64,000 nucleotides of DNA. Source: Sipunculus nudus. Lineage: Eukaryota; Annelida; Sipuncula; Golfingiida; Sipunculidae. How positions within the stretch are numbered: position 1 is the stretch's first letter; the number at the start of each line of letters is the position of its first letter. Under the pieces are notes generated by a model that searched no databases, was not told where the DNA came from, and saw only the letters and a list, made by a program, of their open reading frames with translations. Both the position numbers and the translations under genes were made by a program. Of this stretch, positions 12,176 to 23,735 are shown piece after piece. The stretch is from NCBI GenBank assembly GCA_026874595.1, contig CM049310.1, positions 47,131,058-47,195,057 of the forward strand, given 5' to 3'.

Positions 12176-13738
12176 ACGGATTTTATTCAGATTTAATACG
12201 GACTGTCTCCATCTTGCCTTTGGATTATTAATATTTACGGGAATTATTTACGTTAAAGGACTTTAGTTGAGCAGCGAAAGTGACGCAAGTGACGCCGCCT
12301 TTAGATCAAATTCACATAGCTTTCACATGACCAATGTTCCTATTAATTAGGAATGGAAGAATATTGGGTAAGAAAATTACATTATATATGCATGCATATC
12401 ATATTGTCACATTTTACGATCCATTAAATTTAAAGTTCCTTAAAGATGCCGGTAAAAATATTCGACCCATTTCATTTTTGTTTTATTCTCCTTCATAAAT
12501 GAAATTGTTGACAATGATATTTAAGTTAAACAGTATTTTCCCGACTTCTCTACGGAAAATTGGAAAATATACTTTCAGCTCGCAGAAAATAGGTCAACAC
12601 AGGTGGCGCCACTTGCAGCCTTAAATCATATTACAGTTACTTGAGCACAACTTAAAGAGCATAGAAGAGTTCTGAAGGCATAATGTTATATGAACTTATT
12701 TCAAACGTTCATCAATCACTTGTGTGTATAGTTACACGTAATGGGAAAACTAACTAATGTGCATGCATGTGCTGCCTAGGCAGCATAATAAATATATTTA
12801 TATATTTAATATTTATTTTTCTCTCCTCTTAAAAGACTCTGTCATTTGATTGTATGTGGTAATTCTCTCTGTATCTTATGCCACACACATATACATGTAC
12901 ACACAAATGTGCACATATATAGAAAATCAGCCATAGATAATAGGGTTGGTTTGTTTCATAAAGGTATGTGTTTAAAATAAAACGCATTTTTAGATACACA
13001 CATTTTCTCAGGGCTCTCTCTCACACATTTACAAAACGCACATCACACTTTTCTTATTCCACAGAAATAATTAGATACGGAAACCGAAGAATTTGTATAT
13101 GGCAAGGACACACAGATAATAGTAGCTCAGACATCCTTGACCTAGGTAACGTTTTTGATAAACTTCAGACAATATACACACCTAAAATCCCACGGTGTCT
13201 TAATGCCATGTGGACTGTTCCCAAGCAAATTTTCTTCCGAAGACTCCTGAATATAAAATGTTTATATAATAGACAGAAACGTTTCTTCATATGCCCACCC
13301 CGAAATGTATCAAATATGGAGACAGAAGTCCTATATGGCACGTTGAATCTCGAGTCAATTGTGTAACGTGCAAAAATATCACCGCTAATGGAAGTGGGTC
13401 ATTATGGCGGGCGGTAGTTTTCAACCTTATTAGTACAACCTTATTAGTATTAGTAGAGGAAGCAGTGGGGCATGGTTTGAGTAAGTTGTCTGGTGAAGCA
13501 CCAGATGAACTGGATTACGTAAAACATTAATAATTAACAACGGGTGTGTGCCAGAGAAATATATGTACCTAATTACATGTAAACAATGGTTGGACTCAAC
13601 ATTGTTGACCTAATATGAATTCAACTGAGAATTAGTTAATATTTTGTATACATTGTCTTTTATTAGACCGAACATTAAATAAATGTGAAACTTCTCATAT
13701 TGAATGAATATTAAAATATTGTAGAAGGAACCAACGTT
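12176..13738. other. Intergenic, no recognised gene
   Basis: A 132-codon plus-strand open frame (12968-13366) has no motif I recognise and no good splice or start context. Because a LINE remnant follows at 13739, this frame may be more of the same decayed element. Otherwise AT-rich unique-looking sequence. Confidence 0.35.
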
Positions 13739-14040
13739 ATAAAATATCTGCGTGTAACACTGACAGATATTTTATATTTAAGAGAACATATTCAACTCCA
13801 GTGTCAGCTTATCACTGACATAATATAACTTCTGCGCAGTTCATTAACAATTAAAGCAAGCTGGGAACCTCACTTGGACTTCATGGGTCTTCTCAAGTTA
13901 GATATTTACAGAGCTCTATGACTACGGGACGCTGCTCTGAAACCTGCGATGGATTGTTTATTGTACAATAGCAGAAAAGCACTAAAATTGTGACCCTTGT
14001 GTAGAAATGCCCATAAAAACCAGATCCAGTTTATTTACAA
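13739..14040 (+). pseudogene. LINE-type reverse transcriptase remnant (3' RT region)
   Basis: One frame reads IKYLRVTLTDILYLREHI, then LLRSSLTIKASWEPHL, LDIYRAL, ALKPAMDCLLYNSRKALKL and PLCRNA. This matches the order of the post-catalytic RT region of non-LTR retrotransposons (KYLGVTLD...HI; LLR.L....W; LYRALI.P.LDY; L..L...QN.A). There are at least three in-frame stops (after DII, after YRAL, after ALKL), so it is dead. No catalytic YxDD box was located upstream. Confidence 0.6.
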
Positions 14041-14104
14041 ATCATATTGATAAAAGGGAAAGCTATTTATCCGTTGTTATACACAAATGGTATTGTCTCA
14101 AGGT

Positions 14105-14322
14105 GTGTTTCCATGTGCGCGTATATGCTTACGTGCGTATATGTGTGAAAAAACAGGCGTTTCCGTGTGCGCGTATATGCGTGAACTGGCAGACTAATAT
14201 ATATTTGTACGGTGGATCTTTCCACTAAAATATGGTGAAGTGACGTCATTTTACCCTGAATCCCTGAGTTCACGCATCTTGTGAGCGAATTTTCACACAC
14301 ATACGCGCACATGGAACCCCCC
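14105..14322. repeat. Imperfect inverted repeat
   Basis: Left arm TTTCCATGTGCGCGTATATG and GTGTGAAAAAAC are mirrored by TTTTCACACACATACGCGCA and CATGGAACCC at 14291-14320. The arms are about 30 bp and the span about 215 bp. It may be a small foldback element; no target duplication recognised. Confidence 0.4.
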
Positions 14323-14584
14323 CCCCCCTTTATATACATGTGAACAAAGACCTCTGAAAACCTTATTTTCAGTGTATTTAGCCCTAAAATATTGATACAA
14401 CCCTAAAAACTTTGGAAATTCATAATCTCTTCATTATTCTTGCTCTCTTGAAAAAATTAATGAAGATATTGAATAATGTATGAGAATAATTAAATAATCA
14501 ATCATACCATTAGTTCCACGTGTAGAGTTTAAAGCTATTTCTGTCAAACTGTAAAACTCCTAACAAACGCTGTATAATATACTG

Positions 14585-14665
14585 TATTATTATTATTACT
14601 ATTATTATTATTATTTTTATTATTATTATTCATATTATTATTATTATTCTTATCATTATTAGCAG
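14585..14665. repeat. (ATT)n microsatellite, imperfect
   Basis: Interrupted ATT/TTA triplets over about 80 bp. A separate (TA)n tract of about 50 bp follows at 14798-14847. Confidence 0.85.
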
Positions 14666-14795
14666 TAGTAGATGTAATAGCTGTGGTAGTAGTAGAAGTA
14701 GTCTTTATGGACACCATAAAATCCTTTAATTAGATTTATTACAATATTTCATAGAATATATACCAGATGGCGTTGATGATCAAGTGATATACTAG

Positions 14796-14848
<53 letters not shown>

Positions 14849-14952
14849 CCGTCCTTAGTAATAACCATGATTTGACAGTCCAACAATTGTAGCTATTTGC
14901 ATATAATATTAAAAATCATGTAAATTATTTCTCAGGTCTGGCAGGTCATGGG

Positions 14953-15203
14953 ATGCATCACGACAGGAACGGTTCATAAGGGACAATTAGTTTAGATAAA
15001 CCAGACTTTAAGATGTTCCCTCCAGCCAGTCTGCGTGACTGGTACAGTTTATCCGTCACAGTGTCCGGCCATATCGCTAAAATCTACATGAATATAAATC
15101 ACCTTCGGATCGTCAGAGCAAAACGCAGGGCATGCACTACCGTAAGGTGGCGTTGTCATCTCCTACGATCAAGGTGGCATGCTCAGCTTCAAGGATTTTA
15201 AAT
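14953..15203 (+). pseudogene. Third exon relic of the jelly-roll domain gene (C-terminal exon)
   Basis: Reads CITTGTVHKGQLV and then a stop. One base out of frame it continues LDKPDFKMFPPASLRDWYS, LSVTVSGHIAKIYMN and LRIVRAKRR. A second frame shift gives GGVVISYDQGGMLSFKDFK and a terminal stop. The order (strand, W-x-x-LxVTVSGxxAxIYxN, GGVVI, FKDF, stop) is a convincing end of a LamG/ConA-like domain. Two single-base-type frameshifts in 250 bp mean either a pseudogene or assembly indels. The three large AK genes nearby show none. Confidence 0.5.
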
Positions 15204-15205
15204 AA

Positions 15206-16925
15206 ACTTGGGAAACTAATTTGGAAAAAGAAAGTTTATTTTCTCCGCAGTTGTGCCATACATATTTTGTGAACACTAAAATAAAGTGTGCTTCGTAGGA
15301 TTTCTCATTCATTCATAATTTCATGAACCTAGAAAAATTAGATTGCGAAGTGAACACGTGATCAGATCAAGGAAACCATGGCATTATAAATAAAAAAAAA
15401 CCCCGCCGAATTTAGGAAGTCACATTGCAGTGCAGATAGATATGAAATATGTTATATTATAAAAGGGTATTTCAAAATACCTTAAAAAGGTTATTCGAAT
15501 TTGGACACTTACAAACCTTTTTCACGGAAGAAAAAGAATACTTTATTCAGTTATAAAATGCCACAGGTCCATAGTTCCAAAGTTTTCATAAGCTCATAAG
15601 GTAAATGATAATTACATGTTCATTAATAAAACAACAGCAATTAACATTTAACAAATGAAATACAATTATCTACAAAACCAATGTGTCACATTGTGTCATT
15701 CATCCAAGTCAGGTGCATATTCAACATTAATAAAAAATGATTTTACATCCAACATTCAACATGAATATTCTTGTTCATATACTAGTATACCTATAACAAT
15801 AAATAGTTGGTACATTATAGTATATTTTATTTAAAATGGTTCTTTCTCTTAAGAACCGCATAATATGCCGTCATATTTAAGAACAGATATGGAAAAAAGT
15901 TAAAAAATTAAAAATAAAAAAATGATAAGAATAAGTTAGAAATAGAAAGAGACCACTGTCATTAGTTATTATCATATTCATAACATAATTAAAGTTATTT
16001 TTCACACATACCATATGATGTCACCATATTTATAATGAAATATGGAAGTTTTGGTATATTTGACGTCCTAAATTTTATGCGTATAAACACTAGGAGGCAT
16101 CTACGCGCTACGCTAGTGCCAGGGAACTACTTTAGGTGCCCCAGGGGCACCGTCTGGGTTCATTATTCTTCCGCGCATGAATGACCAGTTTTTATAAACA
16201 AATGTCACCGACGAGCGCGCTGTAGAAATGTCAACTATTTATTAAAATCATATTCTGATTTGAATTTATCACTGGGCAACCGTTCTATGTATGGGGTATA
16301 AGGTCGTGTTCTCTCACAACCACTGACCATAATCCACTTTCACAATCCAATGGTTCTACACCAGAGACATATGGTTTTATTTTTTTTATTTATCATATGG
16401 CAAAGAAAAATGTACACGAGATATAGAACGGACAAAAAAATATCCTGATATAATATGAGGATATGGGCGTGGTCCTAAAAAAGGGTTATTCCAAAGATAC
16501 CAACAAATACGGCCCCTTACGTCTCTCTCTCTCTCTCTCTCTCTCTCTCCTTCTTCTTCTTCTCTCTCTCTCGGCAAGACTACAAGAAGCTCTCGCGCTG
16601 TTCTACTTTGGGCATTGTGGGGGGGGGGGGGGGGGCTGGCGGGGGGGATGGGGGGACCAGCATCTCACCACGTGAGTGTATATGTGTATAAAGATATAAA
16701 GAGTCCTTGTAAGGCATGTGCATGTATTTGTGTGAGCGGGTGTAAATGCATCAAACTCGTGGAAAATGGCATAAGTACACATGAGACAAGTACAAATAGC
16801 AAAGATAGGCCTAACCACGGTAAGTTAATAATGGGATGAGTAAAAACACAAAGGCCCAGAGGTATAATTGATTTATCAAATATTTTTTTATATATTTATT
16901 TTGTGGTGTATATATTATATATATA

Positions 16926-16973
<48 letters not shown>

Positions 16974-17530
16974 CACTTGAGTACGTATTGCGTAAAGAAG
17001 TATGGTATAAATAAAGGGTGTGTGTGGGGGGGGGGGGGGGGGGTAGCTGAGGTGTTATACGTATATACGTGCCTGTCGAAGTGCTTCTTCTCTTTGGTGT
17101 ACAATTAGTTGGATAACACGGCCAGGCAAAGAGATATCATTCCATGACTTGAATTCTGATCAAACGATTGTCATTCATGTGTCAGAAATACAAGATCACA
17201 GAAAAAAGGTATTATAAAAAACATAATAAAGACCTACATAAATATATTACTCAAACAATATATGTAACCCCCTTTTACTCATACTTTATCATACAAAAAA
17301 GGTCTATTTTATTGGTCATAAACGACCCCACATGTTACTGGGCAAATAAGCGCGCAGCGGTAAAAAACGCGTAACCATATACACAGTCATATTATCGCCT
17401 TTATGGGCGCCGGGCTTGGCGTTCCCCATACCTGGCATAATCGTTCATTAGAAAGTACACGGGCCCGTCTCCACTTGCCGACGCGAGGCGCTGAGCGGTT
17501 TTGAAGGTGGTTGCCTACGTAAACAAACAA
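15206..17530. other. Intergenic, no gene seen; simple repeats
   Basis: No exon recognised. Simple sequence includes (CT)n at about 16522-16573, poly-G at about 16617-16635, (TA)n at about 16915-16970 and poly-G at about 17027-17043. The open frames across them are low-complexity artefacts. Confidence 0.6.
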
Positions 17531-17541
17531 CGCAATGTACA

Positions 17542-17547
17542 TATAAA
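17542..17547 (+). promoter_or_regulatory. TATA box of AK-1
   Basis: TATAAA lies 56 bp upstream of the AK-1 start codon, close to the 62-63 bp TATA-to-ATG spacing of AK-2 and AK-3. The preceding 'gtaaacaaacaacgcaatg' resembles the 'acacaaacaatccattt' before the TATA boxes of AK-2 and AK-3, but the CACGTG E-box of those genes is replaced by CTACGTAAAC. Confidence 0.55.
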
Positions 17548-17597
17548 CCATATCGCTGATCGAACTGGCGAGAGCTGTCCGAGCAACTACCAGAAAA

Positions 17598-20500
17598 ATG
17601 TATGCCAAATATAAACGTGAAAAGGGGGAGGTCGTGAACGATACAGATTATGATGGAATATTTAGGAAATTAATCAATTCACAGGAATGCCATTCTCTGG
17701 CAAAGAAGTACTGCACGGCCGATGTGGCCGAGGAATACCAGCTCAAGAAAACCAAGCTCGGAGGCACGCTAGCTCACTGTGTTAAACCAGGTAAGGAACT
17801 TTGTACACGCTATCACTGATAACGTCATTTAAATGATTAGCTTTTTTTACACGTGTACTTAATGATTTCCACTTGTCAGTTGATTATGTAGCCTTTCATT
17901 CTGATATCGGTTTACTATAGCAGCTGGCATAATAAGCAAAAACAACCCTGAATAATAGGATTTCTTTCAAGACAAAAACACACAAACACTGGCATACATG
18001 TGTTAAAAGAAAGTATAGGAACATACAGAAAGTTTTTGATTCCTTCTTTGCATATTAGAATACTTGTATTCTCTAATAAACCAGCACGAACACACTAATA
18101 AGCAAACACGTCAGCATGTGTGTGAAATGCATATATAATTTTAATACTTTATTACATTTGAAAAAATACTAAGTGGGGGAAAAATTGACGGCAAATATGT
18201 CAATTCTTGATAGTATATAGGTACACTAATAAGTTAACCAGGTACTGCATTGGCTTTATTGGGGTTGAACCTAAATTCTGAATTATCTGAATTTTTATTT
18301 ATTGTTAATTATTAATATTAATCATACCAACCATCCACCGTCTTTTAGGTGCCCAGTTCCCTCATTTACATATCGGAGCGTACGCCTGCGACCCGGAGGC
18401 TTACGAAGTATTCAGGGATGTCTTTGACAACGTGGTCCGTGACTACCATGGAATCCCGCAAGGAGTCCCAATCAGCCACCCAGAGCCTTACTTCGGTGAC
18501 CTTGACAACTTGCCATTCGGTGACCTTGACCCTGAGAACAAGTACATCATCTCTACACGTGTCCGTGTTGGTCGGAGTATCGAGGGAATCCCCTTTCCTC
18601 CTCTAATAAACCTTGAAGTGAGAATTTTTTTCTGAAATTACTTTTTCACTTAAAATTGATGAATAAATAATAAAGTATCGGTAGGCCTATACCTGATGTG
18701 TAAGCCCAGTTCATGTTGTATATGTAGCAGAAAATGTAGCCGTTTTTAACATCTGGACATTCTAAGGTCATGGCAAGCAAGCAGGTATATATAAAGTGGG
18801 TGCATGTCATATCTGAATTTAATAATAAGCAATACGTAGGTAAACTCTGGAAATCGCTACTGTTGGGGCGCACTTGTGGGCACGAATATATTGTAAAAAT
18901 GACCCTTTAAAGTCACAACTATTTAAAAGACCATTCGTAAGGTATATTATACTTTATTTGCATATACATTTGTCACATTTATACTAATATGCAATGTCGC
19001 AGTGCAGATTATTACATTTCCTGATGCAATGATGTAACATTAATATATTTTTGTAGCAAGTGAAGGATTGTGAGAAGCAACTGGTGGCGGCCTTGAAGAC
19101 CTTCACTGGGGACCTGGCCGGTACTTACCACTCTCTTGAAAACATGGACGACAAGACGAAGCAGCAGCTGATTGATGACCACTTCCTTTTCGGAGATCCA
19201 CCTAACAAGTAGGTCTTGATATAACTCAGCTGTTTTTATAGTAAGGCATAAGATTCTACATCTATAGTCCGTTTTATCTGAGACCACTCCCCTTTCGGTG
19301 ACCGTCAAAACAAGAAAGAAAAGTTACCTTTTTTGAACATGAATAGAAATCAAATTTACTTGAAAAAAAAAATCCTTACAGTACAACTCGTGTTATATTA
19401 AATTATGAAGGAGTCGCACGTGTGTATTTAAGCATAATATTCACAAAATATTGGAATAGGTAATGGTTGTAATAAAATGAACATACCACAGATATCCCAA
19501 AACAATTGGTACTTACGGATAGAGCAGCTCAGCTAGATAGCGCTAAGTATGTGGTTCAACATTCAATATAAGAAAACCAGGGGCGGATCCAGGATTTAGG
19601 AAAAGGGTGGGTCCAAGCCTTTAGTACTTTTGAAAAACCCGAAATAAAGGTCAAAAGGTCCGAAAGGGGGGGGGGGTGGGGGTCAAGCCGCAAAAACTGG
19701 TCATAAACCCTTAAAAAAGGTTGCCGCGGCTGGAAAAGGGGGGGGGGGGGGTCCGGACCCCCTGGACCCTCCCCCTGGATCCGCTTCTGAAAACCACAAC
19801 TAAACCTCATCCTACGTTTAAGCTGACAAGAAATATTAAGACCTTCAAATCTCTGTCGGAGAACACATGGGCTCCAAAATCTGTACATTTGTATAATATT
19901 TGCACGTTTGATGTTGAACGTATGTTTGTTTGTACAGAATCTTGGTTGGAGCCGGGGTTGAGAAGGACTGGCCTAAGGGACGTGGGATCTTCCACAACAA
20001 GAACAAGACTTTCCTGGCCTGGATCAACGAGGAGGATCACATCCGTATCATCTCCATGCAGAAGGGAGGAAACGTGGGCGAGGTGTACAAGAGGCTGGTT
20101 ACGGCCATCAACCATATTGAGAAGACGGTCAAGTTCGCTCATGACCCCCGCCTTGGTTACCTGACATTCTGTCCTAGCAACCTTGGGACCACATGTCGGG
20201 CAAGTGTCCACATCAAGATTCCACGACTGACAAAACTGGAAAATTTTGAGCAAATTGTCAGCAAACTTGGACTACAACTAAGAGGTGAATTACTTTTTGT
20301 TTAGTGTTTGTAAAATACAACCGAATAATACTACAAAATTAGTGCAACATTAATTTGTTCTGTTTCTAGATTATTGGTAGAAAATTAAATATCCATGATT
20401 TTATTATTTTGACCTGTGATACTTTATTTTACAGGTACGGCCGGTGAGCACACAGAGAGTGTGGGCGGAGTCTGGGATGTCTCCAACAAACGTCGCCTTG

Positions 20501-23198
20501 GATACACGGAACTAGATGCTTTGAAAGAGATGGCCACAGGTGTAAAAGTGCTTATCCTAATTGAGAAGTCTTTAGATGAAATGGGCAAAAATGGACCCTC
20601 AACTACTGTAGAACCATCACCAGAGTACAACGCTGTCTTTAAGAAACTGTTTGACGCTGACAAGTGCAATTCATTGGCCAAAAAATACTGCACTCCTGAT
20701 GTTGCCAAAAAGTACGAGAGAACACAGACCAAACTGGGAGGGACTCTAGCACATTGTGTCAAACCAGGTGAGTCGGTTTGACGTGACGTCAATACAGCTC
20801 CGCCTAGTTTCTAGATAAGGGTCCAAATCATTCAGAAAGTTGACGAGCAACAGATATCGTAAACCACCAAACGATAAAAAAAGTTGATGAGTAAACCTTC
20901 GATAAAACGATCACCTTAGGGACGGACCTTGGTACCGGAATGAAATTATTGATAAACCGGATACTGGGACCGGGATAAAATTAATAATAAACCATCTTAT
21001 CCTCTACCAGGGCCCGTAAAATCTGTGTTTTTACTTATGGTTTGACTTAATAGTCATGAATATGGCCGATAGACGGGGATAGAAGCACATACACACATGC
21101 ACAAACGTTGTTCATGTATAAGTGTATCTGTAGACATCGCAAAAAAGACAATTTATCTATGAACACATACACAGTACCAGTATAATTACACAAACTAATC
21201 TTCACTCTTATGATACTTTTGGTTAAGTGACGAAACGTTTTTATAGTCTGAATTCATTAATTTATATAGATGCATTAAAAATTCGAAATGTTTTTCCAGG
21301 TGCCGAGTTTCCTCATTTACATATCGGAGTGTACGCCTGCGACCCCGAGGCCTACGAGGTGTTCAGAGATGTCTTTGATAACGTGGTTCGTGACTACCAT
21401 GGAATCCCTCAAGGCGTTCCCATCAACCATCCAGAGCCTTACTTTGGTGACATTGACAATTTGCCCTTCGCTGACCTTGACCCTGAGAACAAGTACATCA
21501 TTTCTACACGTGTCCGTGTTGGTCGGAGTATAGAGGGAATCCCCTTCCCTCCCCTCATCAACCTTGAGGTGAATTTTTGATTATATATTGCTTTTGTCAC
21601 CTGAAAAAAATGATATAAATGTAACAGTTTTAGATGTCCTTAAATATTTTAAATGTCATATTGATAATAACATGCAGCTTTAGAAATGATTAAAAATATA
21701 GTGCATTATTTACCATACGCCCTTTATTTCACATACCCCATTGACAAAAACATGTCAATAACCGTTTTATGGTAAATTCTTCAAAACGTAAAAATCTTTC
21801 ACCATACCTAGATAAATTTACTTCCATATCAATATGCAGCAAGTGAAAAATTGTGAGAAGCAACTGGTGGCGGCCTTGAAGACCTTCAGCGGGGACCTGG
21901 CCGGTACTTACCACTCTCTGGAAGACATGGACGACAAGACAAAGCAGCAGCTGATTGATGACCACTTCCTCTTCGGAGACCCTCCGAACAAGTAAGATTT
22001 AATATACTGTGGAACCTCTTCTAGTTGAACCTCTCCTGGTGGGCAATTCCATATAGTGGGCACCTCTATATAGTAGTTTCGTTTTCTCCCTTACTGTTTA
22101 TCTTGGGGTCAGGACCTCCATATAGTGGACACCTCTATAAAGCGGACAGTTTAGCCCAGTCCAAAGGGTGCCCACAACATAGAGGTTTCACTCATTATGT
22201 GATGACATTTATAGGAATGTACTTCCAAAGGAAAATCTAATCCTCCATTCCATAAAACTCAACCTGTTTATACATTGGTGTATAAAAGTAGTATACCAAT
22301 AATTTCGTCATGCCACCTGTGACATCAAGGTTTTCGTGCATACTGATGGCAGCTCCCATGAGCGGTTCCGAGAAAATGGGGGAAATAAGCCCGTTGTATT
22401 AATCAGATCATTCATACTCTGAGTATAATTTTGGCTATATGAATAAATATTTCTAATATTCATCTGACATGATATACACTACCATTCAAAAGGCTTATGG
22501 AGAACAGGGTATCTAAATTTCCAATGTTTCTTAGATACTAGTTTGTTTTAATATTTACATGTTTGATGTAGAACGTCTACTTGATTTACAGAATCTTGGT
22601 TGGAGCCGGGGTTGAGAAGGACTGGCCTATGGGACGTGGAATCTTCCACAACAAGAACAAGACTTTCCTGGCCTGGATCAACGAGGAGGATCACATCCGT
22701 ATCATCTCCATGCAGAAGGGAGGAAACGTGGCCGAGGTGTACAAGAGGCTGGTTACGGCCATTAACCATATCGAGAAGACGGTCAAGTTCGCTCATGACC
22801 CCCGCCTTGGTTACCTGACTTTCTGTCCCAGCAACCTGGGCACCACGTGCAGGGCCAGCGTCCACATCAAGATTCCATTACTGACCAAGCTAGAAAATTT
22901 CGAACAAATGGTCAGCAAGTTGGGATTACAGCTGAGAGGCAAGTATAATGAAAGCGTACTTCTTAAGTTTTATAAGAAGATGGTTTAAATATTGCTATTC
23001 GAACCGAAAAAGAGGATCTGGAGTCAATAAATTTGGCCCCTTTTAAGACTTGGTCTTATTTCTACCATTGCTACTGATAGGACCTTACCATTAATCCCTA
23101 ACAATAACTTTGTCTTCCAATACTCTTACAGTATAGCGTTGGTGTTGAAAGAAGTTTCATTAGAATATTAAGATTATCGAACAGACATAGTGGAGACG

Positions 23199-23274
<76 letters not shown>

Positions 23275-23594
23275 GAATGTGTTTAAATTAAAGCAATGTA
23301 ACGACATTAATTCGTATAACAAAAGACAAGAAATAAAATGAACTTCTTTATCAAACTTTGCTGTCATATTGACACATCTGTTTGAATTCAAGTTTCCGTG
23401 GCATTTCAGGTACTGCTGGCGAGCACACGGAAAGTGTGGGCGGAGTCTGGGATGTTTCCAACAAGCGTCGCCTTGGTTACACAGAACTGGATGCCTTGAA
23501 AGAGATGACCACTGGTGTCAAAGTGCTGCTTCTGATCGAGAATTCATTGGAACAAATGGCGGCTTCGCAAGGACAGACGGAGGTTAAGGCATGA
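17598..23594 (+). CDS. AK: Two-domain arginine kinase, AK-1 (9 exons)
   Basis: Phosphagen kinase: ATP + arginine <-> ADP + phosphoarginine, a cytosolic energy buffer. Coding exons: 17598-17790, 18349-18617, 19057-19208, 19938-20284, 20435-20767, 21300-21568, 21840-21991, 22592-22938, 23410-23594; phases agree throughout and give 748 residues. Each domain has [21 protein letters not shown] (about 133-141 and 500-508), NEEDH (about 235 and 602) and CPSNLGT with the reactive Cys (about 283 and 650); the domains are offset by 367 residues. Exon 5 joins domain 1's end, a linker ([15 protein letters not shown]) and domain 2's start with no intron between. All introns are GT-AG except intron 8, whose donor is gcaagt. 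The C-terminus ([11 protein letters not shown]) is eight residues longer than in AK-2 and AK-3. A LENFEQ stretch in both domains differs from LEGFET in the other genes. Arginine specificity is inferred, since the guanidino loop is atypical (PHLHIG). Confidence 0.95.
19578..19789. mobile_element. 212-bp MITE-like element (CAG...CTG ends) in AK-1 intron 3
   Basis: Terminal inverted repeats CAGGGGCGGATCCAGG and (reverse complement of the right end) CAGAAGCGGATCCAGG. Flanked by a 5-bp direct repeat AAAAC (19573-19577 and 19790-19794). The interior has poly-G tracts and no coding. A second copy of exactly the same length is at 48357-48568. CAG termini suggest a hAT-related non-autonomous element, but the 5-bp duplication leaves the superfamily open. 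Confidence 0.8.
22005..22196. mobile_element. Tc1/mariner-like MITE remnant in AK-1 intron 7
   Basis: Begins after TA with CTGTGGAACCTCTT and ends with an inverted AGAGGTTTCACTCA. The interior repeats 'atatagtgg(g/a)cacctctata'. This GGAACCTCT...GGACACCTCTATAAAG type of repeat is widespread in invertebrates as degenerate mariner-derived MITEs. The identification is from memory of that pattern. Confidence 0.5.
23201..23271. repeat. (TA)n microsatellite in AK-1 intron 8
   Basis: About 70 bp of uninterrupted TA, 138 bp before the exon 9 acceptor. Confidence 0.9.
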
Positions 23595-23729
23595 GCTGCC
23601 ATCCATTATCTTTTACCATTGTTGAACAAAGTATGGCTTAACCTTATGAATATAAATATACAACCTCCGAAATAATTCAGAGCTTGAAAACCCTCTTGAA
23701 ATGTGAATGCTTTTTCTCAGACTACAGCT

Positions 23730-23735
23730 AATAAA
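23730..23735 (+). terminator. Polyadenylation signal of AK-1 (AATAAA)
   Basis: Canonical AATAAA, the first perfect one after the AK-1 stop, about 136 nt downstream. Confidence 0.6.

Noticed and set aside
12968-13366. 132-codon frame as a gene
   Set aside because: No start context, motif or splice partner, and it lies next to a dead LINE fragment. Left as intergenic.
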